Shown: one piece after another, positions 50,038 through 62,000 of the stretch
Layout: each line of letters starts with the position of its first letter
Numbering within the stretch: the stretch's first letter is position 1
Source: Biomphalaria glabrata
Taxonomy: Eukaryota > Mollusca > Gastropoda > Planorbidae
NCBI RefSeq assembly: GCF_947242115.1
Contig: NC_074711.1
Location: 57,930,963-57,994,962, forward strand
Direction of reading: 5' to 3'
Length of the DNA stretch: 64,000 nt
Made by a program: the position numbers and the translations under genes
Notes under the pieces: generated by a model
Told to the model about the DNA's origin: nothing
The model's database searches: none
The model's input: the letters and a program-made list of their open reading frames with translations, nothing else

Positions 50038-53000
50038 CATATATATATATATGTATGTATCTTTGTGTATTAAAAGCACTGCACATTATATTAGCTATGT
50101 TTTTATCTCTAACTAAACCTCCATTGTAAAAATGTTCTCATCTCTCCTTACCTAGGCGCTGCATACAGAAATCTGCAGTCCATAGAGATTACTGAGAAAA
50201 GTCCAGGGTCTGAAGAGGATGGCCACTGGGCTACTGTGACTGACAGATTTTTGGTGCCAATGATAGAACAGCTGTTTGTGCATACTGCTAGGTATGCCAT
50301 CATGCTTGTATAAACAATAGGACAGTATGACTGCCAAGTAATATTGTGTTTACTGTTGACACAAAATGTTAGGGATGCCTTAGAAATTAGAGAAAGTGTT
50401 AGGTTTATATAAATATTGGAACAAATAAAATAATTTCATAGGAGAAGTCATAGTGAGGGCTCTGAATTTTTTGTTTACTGTACAATTGAATTATAGTAAA
50501 ATTAAAACTTCCTTTTGGACTTTGAGACAGACTGCAGGTGATGCAGAGATGTCCTACATTCCAAATTAGAAACTCACAACTCTCACCAGTTTTTAAACTA
50601 ATGATCTCTGTCAGTCCATTGTTCAACCACTCTGCCATTATTCACCACATGTAATTGTGGGTTAGCCATAAAAATATATATATATATATAGTTTCCAAAG
50701 AATGTGGCAATTTTTATGAAGGGGAGCTAAACAATGAGTTCTTCATAATATAATTCTGTCTGATTGACTTGTTTAGGCTATTGAATGCTTGCACCCACGC
50801 TATTGAAGAAACCACACCTGGTCCACCTCAGATCAAGCCTTCTCTTCCTTCTCTGCCCAATGCTGCCACACTTAGCCCAGTGAGGAGAAAGATGAAAGGG
50901 GAAAAAGAAACAAATGTTCCAGGCCCAAGTGGTTCACCGGATCCAAAATCTGCCCAAAAGACACCAGGAAAAGGTAAACAATAAAATTAGACTTGTATGA
51001 AAGATTGAAAATGGTCAACATTTTTGCTGTTCAAATTTAATTTTATTGAAATTGTCTTCTCAAAATTTTGCTAGACTTTTTTTTTAATTTTTTTTTTTTA
51101 TATAATTAATTATGCACAGTAGTAAAACTATCAAGATCCCATATTAGTGACAGAAGTAAAGAATACACTTAGTCATATCAGCTGTGGCATAGACAATAAC
51201 AGTGGGGGAAAAGGTGTGTGTCATCAAATTGTAAGACCCATATGGATGATTGCTAAGACAGGTCAAAGTTGAGGTAAATATAGAAGGATAATTGACTTCT
51301 TGATATATTCCAGAGTCTAAAGAAGGAGACAAAGACAAGACTAGGAAAGATGGTGTTGGTTCCTTTTTTAACATTCCACAATACATGAAACTGTTTGAAG
51401 TTCTTAAAGGATCGTATTCTAACTTTAAAGTAAATCAACTCCTCTTTCTATAATTAAACTTTGAACTAGGTAGATAATACTAAATGCCTCTGAGTACACT
51501 AAACAAATTATTAAGAGTATATGACAACTTTGAATGCTCTAATTTTGTAATGCTAAATATCTCTTCTTTGTTTGCCAGACGTCCCTAGATTTGACCAGCA
51601 GTGATAAGTTTTGTACCATACTGAGGACAGTTTTAACCGTTTTGTCGCAGCTGTTGGAGATAGCCACACTGTATGACATTGGTAAAGTTACTGAGGAAAT
51701 TCTTGGTTATTTGAAGGTCACAATGGCCCTAGAGCCTACATGGACAGTCCTTTGTGTACAGCAGGTAGTGTAGTAGTTTGTGTTGTCATTCTGTGTTTAT
51801 TAAATGTTTCAATAAGTGATCATTGATATTTACATGGTGTATTTATAAATAACCTTTTAGAATGATATAGTTAGAAGGTAGACTATGAACTAGTTGTGAA
51901 CATGGTGTGAATATCTTTCTACAAACAAAAAATAATTTAAATCATTTTCCTAAAAGTGGCTAAATCTTAGTTAAGTTTACTAAAGTGATAAAGCATCCAA
52001 CTAATATTTCATACATTTATAATATTTATATCTGTACCTTGTCTTGTTTGGGAGATTTGAACCAGGCATTGTCATGTACACATTCAGTTTGAGTTTTTTT
52101 TTAGGTATTCAATAAAATACATAACAATAGAGTAAGAGATATTGGAGAATGTGTGTAAAAATGAAAAGGAAATATAAGAGTAGGTTTTTAGAAAGGGAAA
52201 TAAATATTACTGATTTAGACTTGATAGAATGATTGAGTTGAAATGAGTGAGATGTTTTCATATCTGAAATTCATTTCTCTCTTTCTAATAGTTCTGTTTC
52301 GTCTTAACTGTTTTCAGTTACTGAAAGCCTTGTTTGGTACAAATCTGGCTAGCCAATGGGATGCTAATAGTCAGGCTGCTACCTTCCTTACAGCTGATCT
52401 CAGTTCACGGGCTGCTGGAGGTTCAAGTCCTGGGCTTTATTACCACTGCCTCAACAAGCCCTATTCACAGCTTGCCCACTGCCTGGTTGGAGCTGCATGT
52501 AGAGCTACACTTCCAGCTGATGAAGCTCATAGGTAACTTATTTTCACGCATAGAGCCCATGCATGCATATACCCGGCAAAACTGACAAAGAAGTAAAAAC
52601 AGCCCACATATAGAAATGAGCTTAATTGCTTTACACAAATGATTACTGGTATATTAAATTCTCTGCCACATTGGTACTATTTGTTTTCTTGAGGTTTATA
52701 ATGTGATGTTCTTAAAGCTTTCCATTGTACATTTCACAACCACACAGCTAACTCTAGGAGGTATAAAGACCCACCATTATGTCCATAGTTTCCTATATGC
52801 TGTGTTTATGAGTAAAATAATTTTTGTTAACCCTGCACCTGCCCACAAAGCTGCCATTTGTTTGTTAAAAACTTGTATAACCCCTGGTTTAAATGTAAAG
52901 TTATTAGTGGCTGGCTGATTATTTTGGTTTAATTAACCAATTGCCAACTGTTATTTTGATACAGTTTTATAGGAGGTTTAGGAAAACATACTCATTTTAG

Positions 53001-56000
53001 AACTGCTTGTAACTTTATTTTAAGGGGAAATAATATTTTGTTTGTATGAATTTTGCATTAACATAAAATAATGTCAGTGCAATTTTTGAATAAGCTCTTG
53101 ATAGAATCCAAACTGAAAATTTTGACCAAACAACTTTTTTTTTTGTATAGCTCCCTTCTGTGGTTGAAACAAAGAGTTGACAGGAAGCTTCCAGCTATAC
53201 TCAAACCTTCCAGCAATGTTGACAAAGTAGGACTTTTTAAAAACAAATCTTATCTATGCTTATCTGTGACATTTTTTAAAAACTTGAATTCTTTCCAGGA
53301 AAAACACCTTATTAATAAACAGGAAGAAAAAAATTAATTATTGACTTAACAATTCAATTTTTCATTTCCATGATTGGTTATTTATATTTTAAAATTATTT
53401 TTGTGTTAACCCTTATCAAAATACTTTATTTTTAAAGTTTTATTTCATATAAGTCATTAAGTTTGTCTAGCAAAACATGGGATTTGTCAATTAAGCTTGA
53501 GTATAATTGTACTGTATTTATCTTATTTTTCTATTTTAGAATGCCATTGGTTCATATATCCGTCTGTTTGAGCCTCTAGTTATTAAAGCTCTTAAACAAT
53601 ACACAGTTACTTCAAGTTTGGATTTGCAGGTTTGCAACTCATCGCATTAATTTAAAAAAACAAAAAAGCTTTTGTAAATACAATAACCTAAATATCTGAA
53701 ACTAACCTTTGCATCCAAATTTATCTTTAAATTTTTATCTCAACAGTGCCAAGTTCTGGCTTTATTGGCCCAACTAATTCAACTGAGAGTCAACTATTGT
53801 CTTTTAGATTCAGACCAAATTTTTATTGGTTTTGTCATCAAGCAGTTTGAATTTATTGAAGAAGGGCAGATTAGGTAAAAACATGTTTTGTTCTTTTTGC
53901 CTCTTCTTTTAATATTGCAGTAGAATTACTCTAACCATGAGCCTTGCTATTGAAGAAAAAACAACTTTAGTTTGAAAAGTTCTTTTTGCTGCCACTGCTT
54001 AGTTCATATGAATAAAAAACAACATGAAAATTGATACAGGAATTAGTGGCATCAAAAAAATCAACTTTGATGTTGCAAAAAAAAAATAGTAATATATTAA
54101 TTTTCTTGCAAAGAAATAAAACTCTACAGTATAGTGATAACATAAACTTGTAATTACAATATTAATAAATTAACAGAATTACTTTTCTATCTTCAGAAAC
54201 TCAGAACTACTGATACCACACATCTTTCAGTTTCTGGTTATGTTGTCTTATGAGAAGTTTCACAGCAGGTCTATCATAGACATGCCTAGAATCATTCACA
54301 GGCTGGACGGCATAATGGCCAGCGGTCTACAACCCACAACGCACGGTAAGCATTTTACTTTAGTAATTTCTATTTATTAGTTTCTGATTAAAACAAATAC
54401 AATAAAATCCCTTAGTAAATTTAGTTAAATAAGTTCAGAATGGAATATTACATTTGTTTTTCAGCTATTCCAGCCCTGAGACCAGTTGTCTATGATTTGT
54501 TTCTCCTAAGAGGAACAGTCAAGTCAGAAGTGGGTAAGGACTTGGAGACTCAGAGAGAAGTTGTGGTGTCTATGTTACTTAGACTTGTCCAGTATTATCA
54601 GGTAAATTTAGGATGAACTGCTGAGTGTAATTTGAGTAAATTCTTTTTACAATACCTATATTCAAGTCACACTTCCGTTGTGGAACCTTCTGCATGGACA
54701 AAAAGGGGAGGGATGCGGTTCTTGAAAAGGGCTATAACAATTTCCTAGAAATTTGACAGTTGATGTATATTGTTTGGCCACATTGGGAAAACTCTAGTTT
54801 GATTGTTATAATTTTTCAAAGCATAAAAAGAAATTAATTTAAATTTGGCTAGAGAACTAGAAAATATTTACCTTGAACTACTCTAAGTCTTCAGGTATTT
54901 CTGAATGCAGGCCCTATTCATTGAAGAGTTTAATAAATTAATATTCAGGAACATTTTGCGCAGCATTGTCTAAATCTAAAGGCCTATCATTAGAATATTA
55001 TAAAGTCTAGTAGGTTTATACATTTGCTCAACCAGTGGGGCCAATGTGGGGGGTAATGGGGTGGGTTAAACAATGTTCCATTTGAGCTAACTATTATTAT
55101 TTATTAAGAACATAATAATTGCTCTATAAGATGTATAAAGGTGGTATTGCCTTTTTTTAATAGGTTTTTCTTTTTATTGAAAAACATGTCTTACTTCATT
55201 TGTAAACTTTCTGACTTTTGGTAATGATACTGATGTTAAAATACTTAGTTTCACTAGCCTAGAAGTTTTGTAAGTTTTCTTACATTACCTTGAATAAAAA
55301 CATCTGTCAGACTTGTGACAATAAATATCTATTTAAGTATCTATTTAAAAAAAAGATACAAAGAAGAACTGATCAATGCTTTTAGAATGAGTTCTTTAAA
55401 TGATACAATGTCTGTTGAATCCTTTGCCCAGGCTCTGGACATGTTTTCCTTAGTGTTACAACAGTGTCACAGAGAGAGTGAGGAGAGGTGGAAGAGACTG
55501 TCACGCCAGGTGATGGATGTGCTGTTACCTGCTCTAGCCAAACAACAGGTAGCTAGTTTTTCACCTTTTCTGTCTCTTCATTATCTTGGCCTGCATTCAC
55601 TTCTTCATTTTGTTTTTTTTCCCCAGATAAATGTTGATTGTCAGAATGCACTTGATGTTCTTCATAGACTGTTTGAGTCAGTCTCTCCTAGCGTCTTTCG
55701 ACCTGTGGATTTCTTATTAAAAACTCTGCTAGCTCCACCTCATGATGTGGTTTGCAATTTTTTTTTAAATATTCGTGTACAGTATTCTAATCTCTAGGTT
55801 TATGTCATTCAGTTTTATATTTTGATTACACCAATCTGGTCATAGCATTTGTACAAACAGACGTTAATGTCAGTTCAATAATCTTTAAAAAGTAAACTCA
55901 GCTTACTGTTTTCTCAGAGTGACCTTCAGAGTCTACAGAAATGGCTGTGTCTTGTTCTCATTATTCTTAGGGTCTTGATTTCTCAGTCGAAGGAGGAGGT

Positions 56001-59000
56001 CATCTTATCCAGGCTAACAGAATTACAGGTATGTAAATACTCAGTTCTTGAATACATTTTGGGGGGACTTTAACAAGTTTTTTGCCATAATTGTGGCAAA
56101 GTTTTCTTTTATTGTGTGCTAGAGTATTTTTTTTTTACTAAATGTCTGAGGCAACCTTGGAAAATTGGGAAATAAAAGCCATGCCTTAAGCAGACTCAAT
56201 GTCTCTTTGTGGCTAACAGGATAGGGGCTTGATATATTTATTCCCAGAAATGTGTGTACACTTAAGAATACTTTGCATGACTTTATAAAACTTATTCCTC
56301 TCTGTCAACTTTTAGCTCCATGTTTGTCTGCTCAGAGATGCAAGTGAAAATTCATCAGCTAACTCTGTGGTAGAGTTGTTGAGAAATCTGGCACCAGAAG
56401 AGACTGTTGCTTGGTGGGTAATATCCTTTTGATATTGTATCAATTAATCAATAAAAGAACTCATTCTAAAAGCATTGATCAATTCTTCTTTTATCTTTTT
56501 TTTAAAATAGATACTTAAATAGATATTTATTGTCACAAGTCTGACATTGCTCATTGCTGCAGCTATGCAGCTAGATAGATTAATATTAATTTATTATTTG
56601 ATAATTACAATTAATATCAGAATTTGATTCAATATTTGACTTGTGACTTGATTGAATGGAGTAAAGAATTCTTAAAAACAATCTGCTCCCCTTAAACCTC
56701 AGTTACATCTGGCCAATTTGAAGTTTCAGACTCCTCTCCATTATGGCTACAACAGAAAGATTTAAAAACTTGCTTTCAGTCAGGGTGTTTCAAGGTCATT
56801 TGTTGTCACCCAGAAGTACATACAAGTTCAATTCATAAAGCACCGGTTGTGTGTGCGTGTTTGTGTGCGTATGTTACATATGTGAATACTGTTCGTGTTT
56901 GCATCTGTGTTATTGTAATGCTGAGGTGGACAATTGTAGACAAATTGAATTTCTATTTGCTTGGACCAATAAAATTATCTTATCTTAAATAGCAAGAAGT
57001 GAGGCGACCTCTGTGTCTTCGGCTATTTTTCTATTCCATAAAGCTCTCTACTTTTACTTATACCAATTTTAGGGGTGTCCCTATAATTCTACAATGGCCT
57101 AAGTGTAGACCAACTAATTAATGTACATTTATGATTGTTGTTTGTAGCTGATTGCAATGTTGGTTTCCTGTAGGTTTTTATTACAAGTCATTGGCAAGTG
57201 TTCTGAGATGTTAAACAAGGAGACGTCTGTGTTGAGTGCCACTCCCCATCATTCCAACCTGGCTACATCTAGTGCTAGTGGTCTAGCTGTAGAGAAATGT
57301 AGATTCCTGCTTCAGCAGTCCTTACATCTCATGTTGTATATAACACACATGTTCCAGTCTGGTCAGTAGTACGTTTGTATGCTGATCAATTCAAGTGATT
57401 TAGTTTAATTTGAAGTAAAAGCTCTTTTTTTTTATTATTCAGGACACTTAAACCATTGTGGTAGTTAAAACGTTGTTTTTTTTTTTTACATTTTCGCAAT
57501 GATCAGAGCTAATTATGTCCAACTAAGTTATTTTTTCAGCCTAGTTTTAAATAGCTAGAATAGAGAAGACCTACTGTCTTACTGAAATTTTGAAATGTAA
57601 AGCTACTTTCTAGGATTCTAAACCAAGGTTTTCCTTCATGAAATGTGGTTCTTTACCACATGTCCATCACATTTTGTTGTGTTCAAAACAATCATGTTTA
57701 AAACAGTTACTCATCTATTATGTCAACTGTTATTTATTACATTACTTTAAAAATCTGAACTAGAACACACACACACACACAGGCTCCATTTCAAAATAAC
57801 TTGTAATATTTATATTTACATAAATTAAGGGGCAACATAGCCTAAAATGTGCCAAAAATCTAAAATCCAAATCCATTCATAAATAAAAAATTGGTACACG
57901 TTTTCATAAAGGTATGGGCTTTGGAAATATTTTATAAATACATTTATATTACCTAAATTTATTATTTTGCTTGTTATTTTGCTTATTCTTAAAATGTCTA
58001 GTACTGTGACTTCCATAATATTAGATTTTAATAAATCTAAAATCTTGTCCTAGTTCTAGGCTTGAAAACGCATGTCACTGAAATAAATTGACAGAATGGT
58101 TTGGTTTGAAAGAAATATTCTAATACTTAATGATAATTTTTTTTATACTTATTGTTTTTTTTTTCAATCAGGTTTGTTTCGGAAGGTAGCTACTGCAGCG
58201 ATGAGATTGCTGCAGCTGGAATCTCCAGCTTGTATGTACAGTGTGGGTGAAATCAATGAACATATGGTGGGAGTCAGCAATGTCTGCCCTTCACTCACCC
58301 TACACTGGTGCAATGTTCTGATCCTGCTCAACTTTGATGACAGAAGTCTGTGGACTCGAGTTGTCCAGACTCCATCAACATATAAAGTCAATGAGTCGAG
58401 GTGAGTTGTCTATCTTTAATGGACTCTTTCAACTGCTAAATGAAACCTTGTCTTAAGAAATTTAATCAAATGCCTCTGATTTACCGATTGAAAAACTACT
58501 TTTATCATCCTTAGCAAAGAGAGGTAACTCTGACTAAAAAAAATACTTGAAAAAAATAATTTTAAAAATTGAACAATTTGTCTATTTTGAAAAAATATAT
58601 ACTTTTACTACCTTTAGAATATAAACAAGCTTAAAAAATATTCAATGTCTGGCGTAGGCCTTATGTTGAGACCAATCGTCATAGAAGGCATGACCTGCAA
58701 TGTCACAACCTGTGAGCAGTGGAGACCAATTGCTAGTTGGCACGTCACAGGTCTGTATGATGTGGCAACAAGCTTTCTGTCTCCATTGCCACAGGTTGCG
58801 ACATCGCAGGTCAGTGTTGAGGCCTACTATAAAGATTAGTCTCGGTTATACTCTAATGTATTGGCATTTTCCTTTAAAAAATTATCAGAAAAAAAGCTGT
58901 ACAACCTGTTTCCCCATGCATCTGTTCTTGCTCTGAACTAGAAATGATATTCTCTTCTAATATGAAAGTTTCAATAAAAATGCTGCTTGCATCTCAACGC

Positions 59001-62000
59001 TAACACATTAGAAGTCTACTGCTATGGCAGTAGGAGCTTTTTAGTTAATACATGGATCTGAGCTACAGAGGAATCAGGTTCTCTTGTCTTTTTCCTTTTG
59101 AGGTACATTTTCCTTGACCCTTCACTGATGATAATAAACAGCAATTTGTTTGATTACTTCTAACTTTATGTGTTCTGTTACTAATAGATTTAATACTGAT
59201 TGCAAGCTGATAACACATTCCTACATTTGTATAAACCAGGGGAGACTATGCTGTGAACCCAGACTACAGTGAAGTTAGTGGAGGTCATCATGCTAGGCCA
59301 TCGCAATGTTGTGGCTTGGAGATGCTGAGACGAGGAGGGCTGATACTTTTCTGTGATTATGTAGTGAGTTGATGGACTGTGTTTTTCTAACATACTTAGA
59401 TCACTAGAGAGTTTAGTATTTCAAAGATGGTCTCAATCACTTCTGCTGCTACATTTTGACAGCTAATTGTTTTGGTGCTCATTTTTGTCTCATTCTTAAC
59501 AGTGTGAAAATTTAAGTGATGCAGAACATATGACCTGGCTAATTATCAACCATGTTAGTGACCTCATACTGTTGTCTCAGGAGTCCCCTGTGCAAGATTT
59601 TATTAGGTGATTAAACTTGTGAAATTCTTAGTTATAGATCTACTTCTACCTACTTCAAGTCCATGTAAATAAATCTTAACTTTTAAGAAAACTTTTCACT
59701 TGTTAAAATTTCATTGGACTAGATAGCAACACATTTTTGTAATAGAAGAGAACAAACAATTTTGTTTTGTATATCAGTGCAATACACAGGAACTCTGCTG
59801 CCAGTAGTCTGTTTATTCAGGCCATTCACGCAAGAGGAGACAGCATCACCAAGGTACTTTTGCATTTGTTCCCTGTAAAATTATTGATATATTTTGTTTC
59901 TATTATGTAATACTAAAAATTCAAATGTTTTGATGGCAAGCCTAAGACTATGTTTTTGTGTTTAGCCATCTATGGTCAAGAGGACATTGAAGTGTCTGGA
60001 TGCTGTTCACATCTCCCAAAGTGGATCACTTATAGCGTTGTTAATAGACAAGTTTCTTGGTTGTCACAGGCTGGCCATTGCTAGGATGACTGATTCTATT
60101 GTTTGCCAGAGACTGGAAACATTGCTTGGAGAATCTACAGAAGTAATGGAATTATTTTTTTTTTTAATTTCGAAAAACTTGAAATAATGAAACCATTATG
60201 AAGTAACTCAAACTATCAAAAGTAGAAACTTGATAACTGATAGTTGAAAGGGTTGCTGTTGTTTTTTTTATCTTTAATTCAAGAGTTTGAGACAGCTTTG
60301 TATTGCTTAGGTACATGAAGTGTATGAAGTTTGTTAAATTAACTTGATAACCACTGACTACTAAAACAAATTACTTTTTGCTTTAGATACTAATCATTAG
60401 AGTTTATAAAAACTTTTTTTAAAGTATGCATTTATTTTTTTTCTTCTTGAAGGAGATTAGTAAACAATTGCCCAAAGAAGACATTGAGAAATTATTACAG
60501 TTTCTGAAATCAAATGGTCTGATAAAAAGGTACAAAGGTTTTTGCAAATATCTTAGTAGAAGAGCATTATGTAATTCTTTTAAACTGGGTGGCGCTGTGC
60601 CTGAGTGGTTAAGCATTTTTCTTCTGAATCTGGGTTCATATGTAGGTGCAGACTAGAATTTTGAATTTTGTAATGGGTACCTGGCTTTAGTAGGGGAAAA
60701 TAAAGATGGTTCGTTGTTGCCCTGGCCACATGACACCCTGTTCATTAACCATCGGCCAAAGAAACAGATGACCTTAACATCATCTGCCCTATAGATCACA
60801 AGGTCTGAAAGAATAACGTTACTATTTTACTTTTCTTTTAAACGGTCCAATCATCCTAATAAAAAAACTATAAAGACATAAAATATACTGTAATTATAGA
60901 TAGTATTATTATAAGTATTTTAAATATTTAATTGCATTCTCCCTGCAAATTAATAAATAAAATTATAACAGACAATGTTTGCCTGTTAAGAATTAGTGCA
61001 ACCTCTTTTGTGTGCTTTTCCAACATCTAGGCATCAGCGTTTGACATCATTACTAAGGAAGTTGTGTCTAGCTGCTGGTTCAACAGCTGAGATAAAACTA
61101 TCACCTGAGAGATCACATCCATTGTTTGTAGTTCCGCAAGAAATTGCACAAATTTCTATTGATAAGGTAATTGTAAAACAATAAGAATATATGGAGTCTA
61201 GTTTTATTGAATTAAAAACAAATATGACAACAATTGATTAAACTTATTTTGCCCATGCATGCTTATCTGAGAAGAAGTAAATGCCAAAAATAATAAATAA
61301 ATAAACCAATGATTGCAAAACATTGATTAATTACATTTGAGTTTATGTTTGATAATTGCTAGAAATTAACATTCTCAAAAATGATAACTGATTTTAATGA
61401 GTTGTTCTTTCAGATGTTTTACCTGTCTGTGGTCAGAGAACAGTGCTTTCAGCCAGCCCCCAATACAAGGGAGTGTGCTTATTTATTACAAAGACTGGAG
61501 TATCCAGATATTCTTTCTGTTACTATGACAAAGGTAAGTCATACAACATCTCTTAGTGATTCTAAATTGTATCTGCAGTATTCCACTTACTTTCTGTTTA
61601 CTGCATCAAAGATTGCTTATATTATTATACAATAAATTGGTTTAAATCTCATAAATAAATATATTTCGTGTAAGAATCACTTTGTCACATCTTTTCAGGA
61701 GTTTAATTTGTCAATATTAGAAGAGTGCATGTCTCTTGGAGCATTCCGTTCTGTGCTGCGCTACAACCGTGACCATGACCTTGGCTCTTTGAGTCCCCAA
61801 GTCAGCACAAAAGAACCCATACTTGATCCATTGTTCCAGGCCTCTCAATTAACCCTGTTCCGTCACATCAATAATGTAGTCATCCAGCTTCCGTCACCAC
61901 ATCAGTGTTTGGTCTTTTCAGGTGAGCTCTTTTGATTTGAAAACATTTTGTTCTTGTGCAAAGTGTCACTTTACATTTGGATGAGCTCAGAGCATCTGAC

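Noticed and set aside
49787-50116. Overlapping ORFs of IYIYIY repeats on both strands
   Set aside because: They are translation of the TA microsatellite and the adjacent LTR, not genes.
55315-55431. Upstream extension of HTT exon 30 open to ATG at 55315
   Set aside because: It has no counterpart in human HTT, and the acceptor CCCAG at 55431 joins QYYQ directly to ALDMF in frame.
58645-58936. Overlapping ORFs around the hairpin
   Set aside because: They follow the foldback sequence and show no similarity to HTT or other proteins; the neighbouring exons join in frame without them.
60586-60660. Possible tRNA gene
   Set aside because: The B box is degraded and the sequence runs into the family A SINE body.
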